Notes under the pieces: generated by a model
What the model saw: the letters and a program-made list of their open reading frames with translations, nothing else
What the model was told of the DNA's origin: nothing
Databases searched by the model: none
Shown here: positions 11,509-23,284 of the stretch, piece by piece
Numbering within the stretch: the stretch's first letter is position 1
Layout: each line of letters starts with the position of its first letter
Source: Dimorphilus gyrociliatus
Lineage: Eukaryota; Annelida; Polychaeta; Dinophilidae
DNA length: 64,000 bases
Assembly (NCBI GenBank): GCA_904063045.1
Contig: CAJFCJ010000003.1
Location: 744,001 to 808,000 of the forward strand
Direction: 5' to 3'
Translations under genes and position numbers: made by a program

Positions 11509-12795
11509 TTAATAACTTTTCATTAAAGTTAAAATGTTAGCTACTATCTTTTCGTAAACAACTAACATAAAAGCAGCAGTTAGAACGGTTTGCGTGAGCT
11601 TTGCTTCAAATCCTAAGAAAAGACCTTGGAAATTTTTCTCTTTAATAATTGCCTTCAATATCGCAGACGGATTTGAGTTTTTAGCTCTACATCTGGTTTG
11701 TAAAATTTGTAGAGGATATGTTAGAAAAGTCGCTAAAAATTTTGAGATGGCACTCAAAATGAATATAGTGAATGATGATAATTCGTCATTATGAAATATT
11801 CTTGCGACGTAGCGTTTCAGTGACTCATAAAACATCCATTGAATAGCTGGATTAGACGCTAATAGCAAGGACACTGTAGTTCCACTCCACAACGCTTTTA
11901 TCCCTTCAGCAGTTATAATTTTGCTTGCGCAGTCTAAATAGACAAAAAGAGAACAAATAAGAGGAAAACAATAGATAGGAAAGTTATCTTGATAATTTTA
12001 CGTTATCTATTAGAATTTAATAAATACCTATTATACCAGTATATCTATTGGAATTGGACTGCAATTTTAATCTTGTATTAACCACCCAAAGCGGTGTTGA
12101 TAAAAGAACGTTAATAGCACCAGCAGTATATGCCGTCAGTAAATCCATTGTTGCTGTACGATTTTTCTGGCATACTTTTATACAATTGTATGCATAAAAA
12201 TAGACAAAGTTTGAAAAACCAAGGGCAGTTATTATGGAACTCAAACCGCGATAAATACCGTATCTATTATCAGCAATAACAACGAAAAGAATATGATTAC
12301 TCTTCGTGGAAAGTTATTGAATATATTATCATCTAGAAAAAAGGTTAAGATATAGAGCACTAGAAAAGGTTTTTAATGATCAAAAACTTCTTTTCTCTAT
12401 CATTTTCTTTCGCTCTATTTCTTTCTTTATAGCACCTAAAAATGTACTCACATTCCTTCTTTTTCAAATATTTCCCTTATTAATTGTAGAGAAAAGTTAT
12501 TTTTCGATTTTAAATCTCCAGCTAATTGACGATGTACAATGGATTTATTGAAATATTCCAATCCCACATGTATTATAATTACCTTGTAGTCTTGTTCTAG
12601 CTGAATCGAGAGGGTAGAAAGTTGAAATCGCTACGACACTTGCCTTAAAAAATATTTACATTCATAAAATACATTTCATATTCTTAAAAAATTTTATAAG
12701 TATCATGAAGTACTAACCGTCGAACCAGAGATAGCATGCACTAAATTCTTTACAGATAGTATTTCATGTAAAACGCTGTCAATTAGATGCTTCAT
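11509..12795 (-). CDS. SLC25A17: Peroxisomal membrane carrier PMP34 (SLC25A17)
   Basis: Five exons, in transcription order 12795-12718, 12643-12583, 12521-12452, 12263-12028 and 11933-11509, encode 289 residues. It is a mitochondrial-carrier-family protein with three repeats. Signature motifs are FYPLDSARTRLQ (repeat 1), STPLWVVNTRLKLQ (repeat 2) and TYPLQILQTRCR (repeat 3). The string NFVYFYAYN, the TPLWVVNTRLKLQ motif and the ending GLFLGFEAKLTQTVLTAAFM match SLC25A17 rather than mitochondrial members. The known role of this family member is exchange of CoA, FAD and related nucleotides across the peroxisomal membrane. The start ATG gives MKHLIDSVLHEIL, then NLVHAISGS. The gene is convergent with TRPV-like copy C, with about 200 bp between stop codons. 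Confidence 0.93.
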
Positions 12796-13606
12796 AATCG
12801 ATAATTAAATGACAAATGATAAATTTTCCAGAAACATTTCTATAACCATATAACCATGTTAGCAGACGACAAAAGAGAAACACTTTAATCTTTTTTTATT
12901 CTAATAATTAGCTGTATTATCTCATTAAGCGAAATTTAAAGAGTTTATGAAAATCGGAATACAAAATTAAAAATATATAAAATTGCTGTATACTATTTAC
13001 ATCGATTCTTATAATATCTGGCAAAATGTTTGAAAACTTTTTTTGAATGGTTATAAGCCTATAACAAATATGAATTCCGATGTATCATTTGTTAGCCCCT
13101 TTTATATTTTTGTTTGTTTTAATATGGAAATAAGAAAGTTAAGAAATTTATTAAGTAGAAAGAAAGAATGAAAGAAAGAAAGAAAAATAGGAAGAGAGAG
13201 AGAGAGAGAGAGAGAGAGAAGGAAATAGAAAAGTAAATCCAAAATAATGAAAAGACACTTTATCTAAACAATATGTTGTTTAGTATAACATCATCATATT
13301 TTGTCTCCTTTTCCCTAATTTCTCTCTATCTTATTATACTTTATCTAACATTAAAAATAGTGAAATAATAACAAACAAAAGCGATTAAAAGATTAAGATA
13401 ATCTAAGAATAAAATATTAAATATACTAATAAAAAGAAAATATTCCTCATTATTCATATTTGTATGTATAATAATTATTGTTTATGTAAATAAAAAACAT
13501 AAAAAAATCTATAAATGTTTTGATTTTTTTTCAGGTAAAACGCCACCTGTGAATTTAATAGCTACAAGTTTCTCTAAAGATATAAATCAATATTCTTGTT
13601 ACAGAG
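12796..13606. other. Intergenic with purine-rich microsatellite
   Basis: Region between the SLC25A17 start and the membrane-protein gene. It contains a GAAA-rich stretch and a perfect GA run at about 13158-13232. A pyrimidine tract ending in CAG at about 13534 and another CAG at about 13604 could be 3' splice sites in the 5' untranslated part of the next gene. Confidence 0.5.
13158..13232. repeat. GAAA and GA microsatellite
   Basis: A run of GAAA-like units leads into about 14 consecutive GA dinucleotides (13192-13219). It is a simple sequence repeat in intergenic DNA. Confidence 0.85.
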
Positions 13607-14586
13607 ATGAATTGCTGCGAAAAATGTATGAATTTTTTTTCCTCCCTTGCAATAATAGGGGCATTAACTACTATTATAATATTTCTTGTTGGAGAATACC
13701 TGCATAAAACTATTATTGTTAAATTGGAGTTGGTTTATAATTTAAATACACTTATATTTATTATTGGTAAGTTTCAATTTCTCAATATTTTTCCTTCTTA
13801 GAGTGTCCTTTAAAAATTTCCTTCCTGTTTTCAATTTTCCAATCTTAGGAAGTCTTATGCTAGATACTGTCTATAATTCCCTAAAATCTCTTCTTACAGC
13901 TTATTATATATAAATATATATGGGCTGCATAGAAATTGTACTGAATAAATTATATATTCAGTTTATATATATTTATATAAATATATATATACAGTATACT
14001 GTTTATATTATATTAGAATATATAATGTAAAACATAGAAGAGATATTATATGTTAGCATAGCTTTTAAACTAGGGGGCGTCTAAAAGCTTTTACAAAGTA
14101 TTAATATTTAAAAAACATAGAGTCAGCATTTACATATTATTTAGAAAAATCATTTTTTAATCATATACTACAAAAGTTGTTGTTTAAAACATTTCAAATT
14201 CACATTTCACAATGTAGTAATACTGTAATAGAAGGTATGCTTATATAATGTACATAAAATCAATTGGGTAATTCTTAATTTAATAATTATTATTTAATAT
14301 TTTTAATGTAGCCACGAATGGATACCTTTTGTTTATTGGTATAGTAATGCTATTCTGTCGAACATGCAAGAACAAACGTGTTGATTCTACAAAACCAGAG
14401 AGTACTAGAACAGATGAAGCTGGAGCTTCAGATTTAGATCAGCATAGAAATTCAACTGGAGATAATAGATTGGCTCGAAATAGACCACCAGTTCCAACGG
14501 CACCTCCTACTTGCGCCCCGGGCACTGTATCTCAGAATTGCTACCCGAGAGGGCCATTACCTTCATATGATGAATGTCTTTATTAA
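13607..14586 (+). CDS. Small two-pass membrane protein with C-terminal LPSY motif
   Basis: Two exons, 13607-13766 and 14312-14586, join in phase 1 and encode 144 residues. I do not recognise the family. Visible parts: a Cys-rich start (MNCCEKC), a first hydrophobic span (about residues 11-30), a short hydrophilic loop, a second span formed across the splice junction (about 47-70), then CRTCKNK and a polar tail of about 70 residues. The tail ends in a proline-rich segment, RPPVPTAPPTC, and LPSYDECLY. LPSY is a variant of the L/PPxY motif bound by WW domains of NEDD4-type ubiquitin ligases, so an adaptor or trafficking role is possible but is inference. The ATG at 13607 is preceded in frame by a TAA, which supports this start. 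The 545-bp intron is long for this window. Confidence 0.7.
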
Positions 14587-14852
14587 AATCTATTTTATAA
14601 ACAAAATCTCACTACTTGAATAATTGTGCCTGTATTTATACTGTATATATATATGAGTCTCTACGTCCTTTTCCACGCTTAGCACGATCTCCAAGCGTTA
14701 CAATCTGCACTCAACAATTTGATTCTTTCTCTTTATATTTTTATAAATACATAAACATGTGTATAAGTTGGCAGTAGTATTTAAAAGTCTACACTATATC
14801 TTGAAGAAACTTCTAATCTTGATCATTCCGCTTTCTCTCATCGGAACACACG

Positions 14853-15567
14853 CTATATAGAATAAATATCTGGTGATTTCCTTCTTGATTTTTTCAATGA
14901 TTTTATTCTTTTTTCCTTTATTCTATGTTCATTCGACTTTTTCATTCTGAAAAAATTAAATCTTACTTTTAATTTATCAGTAAATAACACTTCAAAGAAA
15001 TTGAATACAGCCTCTTAGTTTTACATACAGTATAAAAAGTCTACAAGCTTTAAAGATTAATTTTCTATCTAAGGTTCTTAACATACCTGGTCTTCTTTAG
15101 CTTTATCTCTTCCTCTGAAGGAATATAATCTGGTTTTTCGACTCTTTGAATTATCGTTTTAATTTTCTCTATACAATCTTTCAAATTTAAATGTTGATTT
15201 GGAGTTTTTTCAGAACTTACAATAAGGTATCCATCTTTCGTTACTTTGTTTTTCTCCTTTGAAATAAAATGTTCACTTGAATTTATTAAAAACTTTATAA
15301 GAACAACCTGAATTATTAATTTGCTTTTAATCTCTTCGGAAATCCACGAAGAAGATTGAATATGAAAACGAACATCAACTTTCGAATTAATTTTATTAAC
15401 ATTTTGTCCTCCAGGTCCGCTACTTCGTGAGTATTTTATTTTTAATGCATCTAATAGGTGTAAATATGACATTTGTCAATAGAAGAAAGCATTGCAGTTC
15501 TTTGATATCTACTAGATGGAATATAACAAAGTATACCTAAAGGAATATTTGTCGAAACTCTCCTCAT
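14853..15567 (-). CDS. MRPL58: Mitoribosomal peptidyl-tRNA hydrolase ICT1 (mL62)
   Basis: Four exons, 15567-15537, 15450-15308, 15256-15087 and 14946-14853, encode 145 residues. The exon 1-2 junction creates [20 protein letters not shown], which matches the class-I release-factor GGQ loop as found in ICT1 (human [20 protein letters not shown]). The last exon supplies the basic tail, including EHRIKEKRIK and KKSRRK, which in this family inserts into the mRNA channel. The known role is hydrolysis of peptidyl-tRNA on stalled mitochondrial ribosomes as part of the large subunit. Intron 2 is 51 bp, a multiple of three and stop-free, so the unspliced frame stays open; leaving it out restores the family spacing. 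Only about ten residues (MRRVSTNIPL) precede the domain, much less than the human targeting sequence, so an upstream exon could be missing. Confidence 0.9.
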
Positions 15568-17700
15568 ATTCCATATCTAAAATAATAACTTGTAGTTATA
15601 TTTTTAGGAAAATAATAGTGAATTAACCATTTTTAAACTTTTGGTAAAGAAGCACGTTCTGAAATTCATGAGAAACGCATCAGACGATAATAGGCAAAAA
15701 TCAAAACTAGAAGAGAAAAGCTTGAATGTTTTACTTTAATCTTTTTGGCGGGAAGAGTTAATGTTCTATATTACTAAATTGATAACATTTATCGCCTCAA
15801 AAAGTAAACGTCACAATCCTTTCAAAGACTATCTCCAAGAGAGTTATAAATATATATGTAATTTTGGGTACAGAATTAGACTCAATTAATAATTACTTGC
15901 TAAAAATGAGAAAATGAATAAAGCTCAAGAGGAAAATTTTGGTCGAAATGGAATTTTAAATTTATATAGTGATAAAACATTAAATATGTCACCTTTATAT
16001 GTAGATTAGTTTCGTTATAGCATTTATTTTCAAAGAGTTTGGAAGTAATAGAAGTGACAAACATTAAGTTTGATAAATTTCGACTTTTGAGGATACAACT
16101 TATATTTAATGCAGTACAGTTCTTCTATTCAACGGTCGTTCTTGTGAAATACAATTAGTCTTTTTTCATAAAACTCGTTTGTTATAGATAATTTATCTTT
16201 CTTCTTTCATTGCAGAAACTTTAATAAGCGAAGCTTTTTCCAGAAAAGAATAATATTGTATATATAATTGATTTGAAATATAGCCTTCTACTTTATAATT
16301 GAAATCTAGTCTATAATGATATAAAAGCTAATTAAATGCTTATTACTGTAATCAACGTTTCTTATATTATTCTCCCATGCAAAGATTACAAGCTCATTTA
16401 TCTGTTCATTGAAAATAGATAAATGTAAAAAAAAGCGATAGTCTTTTAACAGATACAGCAATATCTATTTCCAATTGGCGAACAACTCTAATAAACAAGA
16501 AATCAAACTTACTAGGTGATTCTGCAATATATCTAATGCAAAGAAAAGAAGGAAGGAAAGTAAGAAAAATGACTACAAAGGATTGTCAATAGCTCTTTTT
16601 AACAGGTACAAAAAAGTTATATAAGACTTTCATAAATACGTTTTCTATATTCTTTTTATTTACTTTTCATTCATATACGTCCCATGTTGTTTTCAAATAT
16701 TATCGTATATTGTCAAAAATATCACATAATTCGTTTTTAAAGCTGGTGACAATAACTTATTAATTTTAGAAAGATTATAAGTACAAATCATAAATTTATT
16801 GTTTGTATATTTGTAGTAGAATTATAAGTTTTTAAGCCTGAAATTAAATTTTTAATCCCTTCAATTTCTCAATGACAAATTGAAACGTCTTGCACAGGTC
16901 ATCCAATTATTAATAATACTTTATCTTGTTACTGAACTTTGCACAATATAGGTAATTGCAGGTAGTATAGAAGATTTTCATATGGTGTGTAAAGAATAGA
17001 AAAAAAACAGAGGGTCGCCTACATAACTAATTTATTTTAATTGAGACACAAAATTAAGTGAGCTTCCATAGACAAACTACGTTAATATGTTGATTTGGCA
17101 ACATCAGTTGTACTTTCATGATACATTTTATTGAAAAATATTCTGTCAAGCAAATATATTTTGGAAAAAAGTACGTTACAAAGTTTGACTCAACCAACAA
17201 AAATCTCTCTTTACTGTATAAAAATTGCATGTATATATATGATAGGAAATTGTATATTGAAAGGAAAATATATCTTTTTTTTGCATTTTTATTATCATTC
17301 TATCTATTTCATCATATTGGTTGCTTTAAACATAATATTAAAGGTAGGCTCGTGCTAAGGGAAAATTTTTCCTCATGCAAAGGAATATTCCTATAGGATG
17401 CATAAATATGCATTTCTACTGTTAGAAAAAAGCGAAGACATTTTCTATAAACAATAGATCAACACTGAATGGAATGCTTTGCTGCTAAGAATTGAATTTT
17501 TGCTTAGTTTCACGGTTCGTTGAAGTCATAATGAGCCATTTAATAATCTTTGAAATACAATACATTATTATCTTGATACTAATAATAGTAAAAACAATTT
17601 TTCTCTAGTTTTAGGAATTCTCAAAAAATTATAAAATAAAGAATAGCGATGAAAATTAATAAGAAAAGTCTATTGGATAGCAAAACCAAGGAGGAGCAAC
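15568..17700. other. Long intergenic AT-rich region
   Basis: About 2.1 kb between the MRPL58 start and the GPCR promoter. The reading frames here (for example 17118-17396) are low-complexity Phe, Ile, Lys and Tyr strings without splice context or domain features. I see no RNA gene, repeat array or mobile element. Confidence 0.5.
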
Positions 17701-17733
17701 GACGCCGCCCTAGCGAGCCTCGGCTGGCATAAA

Positions 17734-17741
17734 TATAAAAG
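17734..17741 (+). promoter_or_regulatory. TATA box of the GPCR gene
   Basis: TATAAAAG follows a locally GC-rich block (17701-17728) that stands out from the AT-rich surroundings. An initiator-like TCAGC begins about 20 bp downstream (17756), and the ATG is at 17792. The spacing fits a focused TATA promoter with a 5' UTR of about 30 nt. Confidence 0.65.
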
Positions 17742-17791
17742 AACTATGACTCTTTTCAGCATCTAGCTCTTTAGAAAAAGACGGAGAATAA

Positions 17792-20250
17792 ATGGTAAGT
17801 TATTTCCTTCAGAACGGTAACGATAATATTAATTTCATAGAATTTATAAAAATGTATGTATGTCAAAAAACAAACATTTTGGATACCGAATATCAATCAT
17901 CAATAGAAAACTTCGTTTTCACGGGAGCACATAAACCTTTCGAGAAAAAACTAATCTTAATATTGATGTCTATATTCTGCATAATGTGATAGATATTCGT
18001 CCACTTCTAAAAAACAATCACATTTTGTAGATGTATTTATTGGAGTAAAACTACATAAAAGCATGAACTTATATTGTAGGTGTGTTTTTTTTGTTATTAG
18101 TCATTAACATAGATATGTAGACGCTACCTAAGAAAACTATAAAGTTCTAATATACCGTATTGGCTACTTAACTGTCAGCGTGATTAACCTTTCTCTTTAT
18201 ATCTTCTTTAACATAAAAAAATATATAGTATTTAGTTACAATAACCGAATAATAGTATTGTGAATTTTTGTTTACTATTCTTGTCAGTATAGGTATCAGT
18301 AATAAGAGGATTGTATACAGTACTTTCAATGTACTTCTGTAAAGTTTGATAATTGAAGATAAGGTATATAAGGTCACCGAATAAACATTATAGCGCCCTC
18401 AGAAAAAGGACATTTTGACTAAGTTGTTAGCTATACGTTCGTGTAGTTTAACATTTTAGCTAATGCAACCATTAAAGTAGGTATTTTAAAAAATGATCAA
18501 TATATTGGTATACGTACATGGCACTTATGATAAATCACCTTAAAAATATAAAAAGTAGATAGTGTACCTTTTTTATATTAATTAACAATTACTTTCTAAT
18601 TATATTAATTTTGATTATTCTATATTTTGATTATATTCTATATAAAAAAATTTTTTCATTCCATAAAATTCAGTTTTAAAACATATGTTGATCTCGAAAA
18701 GATGGGGGTCATTTCAAATATCGTGGTTAACATGAAAGTTGGACTATTGACTATTGGAAAAATGCCAGAAAGGAGTATGTTTAAATAAATTAGCTGAAAG
18801 TTAAAAATACCTACTATAGATACATGCGACTAAATAGAAATATTTACCTAACAAAACATTTAAGGAGGTAGCTCTTCCCTACAAGGATATTTAAGGCGTT
18901 AATATACAAGGCCATACAACCTACAAGAGTATCCTGAACTCTTTAAAATGTTAGAATAGTCTAGAGAAGACGTATCTTCAGATTGTCTAAATTACTATCT
19001 GCTACTATAGGATGGAGAAGCCGTGCAATACATCTATAAGCATGATAAAGTACCTAAAGAAAATAAATATATAGGGAACTAACCACTCTCTTTCTCTTAT
19101 TGTGTTTCTATTCATATATACCGAATTGTTGACTTATTAATATGCCCACATTTGAAACACTAGTTTACTTATAGTAAATTGATAAATTTGTATTTTACTA
19201 CAGGAATCAAAGCTGAACAGTTCACTCTTGATAACAACAAATACTTCAGAGCTATTTAATCATCCGTACTTTAAATTGGGTCTCCTGCTAAATAAATTCA
19301 TCCTTCCAGTGATTATTATATTTGGCACGATTGGAAATGTGGCTTCTATAGCTGTCCTAACTAGACCGAAAATGAGGTCGAATGCCACATACTTTTATCT
19401 GACTTTCTTAGCAGTAGCGGATACTTTGGTCTTATACGCGAGTGGATTAAAAAGTTGGATAAGGATAATTACAAATGTAGAATTATTACACCTATCAAAC
19501 GCATCTTGTAAAACATTGAGTTTCCTGTTCTTTTTTAGTCTGCATTCTTCAGCGTGGTTTGTACTATTGGTTACGGCTGACAGGTTTTTTGCTGTAATTT
19601 TTCCGTTGAAGATAGCTGTATTTAGCAGTGTAAGTAGAGCAAGAAAAATGGCAGCTATTGCAACGGCTTTAATCGCCGCTTATAGTTCTCCTCTAATTTT
19701 CGATGTCACACTTGTGAAGAAAAACAATAACACAATGTGGTGTTGGAAAAGAACTAAATTTATGAAAGAAGTCTATCCTTATTTTAAACTAATTACCTAT
19801 TCTATTATACCTTTTACTGCAGTATTCTTTATGAATATTGTTATTATAATGGTGATTGCAAGAAAAACCATTGAACGAACTGTTCAGAATACCCAAAACA
19901 ATCAAAATAAACTTATCATCATGCTTTTGGCTGTTTCTTTTGCCTGGTTTCTATTATCAACCCCATTTTCTATTTATCCTCTATTGTTTAGTAAAGAGAA
20001 TACTGTGGAAAATAAAGCAAGAAAGTTTCTGGTTAAAACAATTTGTTTCTTACTCGTGTATTTAAACAGTAGCATCAATTTTTACATCTATTGCATAACT
20101 GGTCAAAAATTCCGAGGAGAACTTAAAAGTCTATTCTGCCCTAGGTGGGTAACGCCAAGAGGAAGCAAGGCAACTATTCGAACACAATTTCAAACCAAAT
20201 TACAAAGAAGGGATTCAAAAGAGGATGTTCCTTTGAAAATAATTTTGTAA
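17792..20250 (+). CDS. Rhodopsin-family peptide-type GPCR
   Basis: Two exons: 17792-17794 (only ATG, followed at once by GTAAGT) and 19204-20250, giving 349 residues that begin MESKLNSS. Exon 2 carries all seven spans. Visible class-A features: GN in TM1 (IGNVASIAVL), LAVAD in TM2, a Cys at the start of TM3 and a WCW Cys in the second extracellular loop, ADRF in place of DRY at the end of TM3, and NSSINFYIYC in TM7 in place of NPxxY. A helix-8 FRGELKSLFC follows, with a possible palmitoylation Cys. N-glycosylation sites NSS and NTS lie in the N-terminus. The pattern (xDRF, NSSINFxxY) fits invertebrate neuropeptide receptor families of FMRFamide-receptor type; the ligand cannot be told. The intron is 1409 bp, long for this window. 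Confidence 0.85.
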
Positions 20251-23100
20251 CAGTGACAAAATGGAGTGTATTTTATTATAAACTTAAAACATTCTTTTAT
20301 TCTTTTTCTCTTTATTGTATAACGAAGCTATACAATTCAAATAATCGTTGAAAGAAGCTGGAAAGAAGGCATTTCACGATTAGAAAAGAAGCAAAAAAGT
20401 TATCTTTATCTCTCCCTCTCTCCTGTCTTAATTTCTCAACTGTCTCAATTCGATTGACAGTCTTGATACACAAATCAATCAAAAAACGTGGAAAACAGAT
20501 TGAGCTTATACTCAAACAGCGTAACCCATTTGAACAGTTACAGTGTATTTCTTTTTTAAATGTTATATAAACATCAAAGAAATATGATACTTATGAGAGT
20601 AACTATACTTTATTATAGAGCAAGACAAGAAACAACGAAAGGGAGAAAGATTGAAAACTGTTTCATAATTTGACGTTTAAATTTAAAGAAGATACATTTT
20701 TATTTTCTGTCATAGAGAAATTACGGAAAGGATGAAAAAGGATATGTATAGTTTAAAGGTTTTGTTGGCTTTAAAACGAGTTAAAAACTATTGTCACGAG
20801 TAGCAGCAAGACTATTTTATTAATTACTTTTATCTGTTCTGTTCTTCTAACTATTATAGAACTTGTTACGTAAAGGAACTTTTCCTTTCCTATTCCTGCT
20901 ATAGATTAGTGTTATATCTTTCCTATTTATCTAATTAGATGCGAATTCAAAATTACTCTGTTTTTACAGTAAGATAATAAATACGAAAACTGATGACGCA
21001 TCAATAAAAAAAATTTCGTTCCATATATATAGAAACTTAAATATAACTACCTATATTATTAGCTAAAATAGAGTAGCCAGAGGGTAATGTAGCACAAATA
21101 CATATTAATACTTTTCATCATATATTTAACAGAGATATACTTAAGAGATCTAAATAAAATTTTAAAAGATACAAAACACTTTAAATTCCTCTGTTAAAAG
21201 GAAATTAACACATACTTTTTCATTTAATTTGGTAATGTACTGTATAGTCCGTTTAACGTACATTTAGTTAAAGTATCACTGAACTCTTTAATAATTTGCA
21301 GCTTCAAGGTTAAGATACTTGATACGTAAATGAAAACAAAGACAACTAGATCAGCTATTCGACCGTATATCACTAAAGTGTCTCTTTTTCTCATTAATAT
21401 TATTAGACTAAGACAAGAGAATTAGTGGTTGTTTAATAAAAAAACAAAGAAAATCGATCTAATGAAAGACATTTATTTTATAAAAATTGTTCTTATTGTT
21501 ATAATACTTTTTATCTCAAACGAAATGACAGATAATTGGTACTGCTGAAGCTAGTACATTGCGGTAGACATTTAAGAAAAAGAAAGAGATTGATAATTCA
21601 ATAAGTTTAAAGATACTAATACTGTGTACAATAGGTTAAGTATAGTTTTGCTCAACTTATCAATAATACTATTGATAATTATTCTCCTAATTTTTCTTAG
21701 AAACTTGTTTGTAAATTAAATTTCCTCTCTCTCCATCAATCAGGTACTGAGACATAAATTATAAAATTTAACTCTTCCTGAAGATCTTTTTATCTAAGAC
21801 AGCAGTGTAAGCTAGAAAAAGCGAAATAAAATACCTTAAAAGATTAGCGATGCAGAAGAGACTGTTTAGTAGTGATTATAGAAATAGTTATAAAGATTAT
21901 CGTGCTATATGACTTCAATATATGGACTGCTTTTTATATCACACTAATGAGTTATTTCTAATGAGTATGAAAGTTATTAGTCCTGAAGCAAACAATAATT
22001 AAAATATTTAATATTTGATCTACAACTATTAGCTGGTAATGAGAGAGAGACTACCTGAACTAATTAAGTCAAACCAATAAAGCGTTATTGAATTATTCAG
22101 GTAGGTGAAGAACCAAGCCAATATATTCTTTCCGTCATACCGTGTGCAGGCGCAACCACCTTAAATGAGGTTTCAAGAAACAAGATGATAATTCTCAATT
22201 TACTCTTGCTATTTGTTGATTGAACTTGTTGATCTTAATCACAAGTTAAGAAGGATTATAAGGAAGAATATTGTTTTTAACATATTGTCCTCATATTTAC
22301 GTAAATAGAATTTTTAAATATCATAATAAAGCTTGAATTTTAACGGCAACGTATCTATCTTTCATTAAAACTACAAAACTATGTGATAAATATATATTTA
22401 AGAGACTGATAAAAATAAATAGAGATGCTAAAATAGGTTAAATATTATATAAGTAATATGCTCTTAACCTTAACCTCTTTTTATAAGCTTCTGGCATTAA
22501 AAGTTTTAAATGAAGGCTAATAATCCTTACCCTTAATTAAAAATAATTATCAAAAACAAGGAAGGAATGAAAATGACAACTGATGAAGTCTTTTAAATAT
22601 GGTATATCTTTTTCATAGTTGTACGATTTTTAAACTATGATTAGGAAAGAAAGAAAATTATGTTTAGAGCTTCTTTTTCCTCTACTCCTTTTCAATATTT
22701 AATAATTATGTAAATGTTTTGGAAAATTACATTAGGCATATAAAAAATTTAAGAGTCAAATATTCAAATAATCTACATTATGAGATCACAATCAGTTATA
22801 TTAAATGTGAAGAAGGGGTAAATTATCAGATATACCTTCTGAGCATCTATTACTTATACTAAATATTCAAATTTTAAATTTAACTTTTAAGAATCTTGAA
22901 GAAATTTTGCCTTGATAATTTAAGTTTATAATAAAGTAATGATAATTTTGAGTCTTAATTAACATAAGTTGTTATCGCTTAAAGAGATTGAACTTCGTAT
23001 ACTCTCTTCACTTTCGCTCATTATATCGTTAAATATAGCAACTCTCGTTGATTATCGCGTGAATAATAATTTCTATGGAAACTGGTGAACTTACCGCGCA
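20251..23100. other. Long intergenic AT-rich region
   Basis: About 2.8 kb downstream of the GPCR. It is rich in stop codons in all frames, with no domain-bearing frame, tRNA or repeat array that I can recognise. A distal GPCR 3' UTR or regulatory DNA is possible. Confidence 0.5.
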
Positions 23101-23161
23101 ATAGTCGCTGACTAAGGCGACGTCTATGTTTTTCAATATGGCCGGTTACGACGCACATGGT

Positions 23162-23167
23162 CACGTG
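23162..23167. promoter_or_regulatory. CACGTG E-box upstream of ABCF2
   Basis: A perfect CACGTG lies 118 bp upstream of the ABCF2 ATG, close to a YY1-like CAATATGGCCGG (about 23136-23147). Both are common in housekeeping promoters; use is inferred from position only. Confidence 0.35.
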
Positions 23168-23284
23168 TAAATTAAGCAATTATAAAGCTAGTGACCGATA
23201 TATATTAGCTAGAACTTCAATTATTTTAAAATAAATTCTTTAAATTATTTTAAATCGAAAAAAACCGATTATTAAAATAAAAAT

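Noticed and set aside
17118-17396. Open frame of 92 codons upstream of the GPCR
   Set aside because: Composition is Ile, Phe, Lys and Tyr from AT-rich DNA, there is no domain, splice context or promoter, and a second overlapping frame is equally open.
22060-22190. GC-richer stretch in the 20.3-23.1 kb gap considered as a tRNA or small RNA gene
   Set aside because: I could not find a cloverleaf with A and B boxes or a convincing long hairpin.
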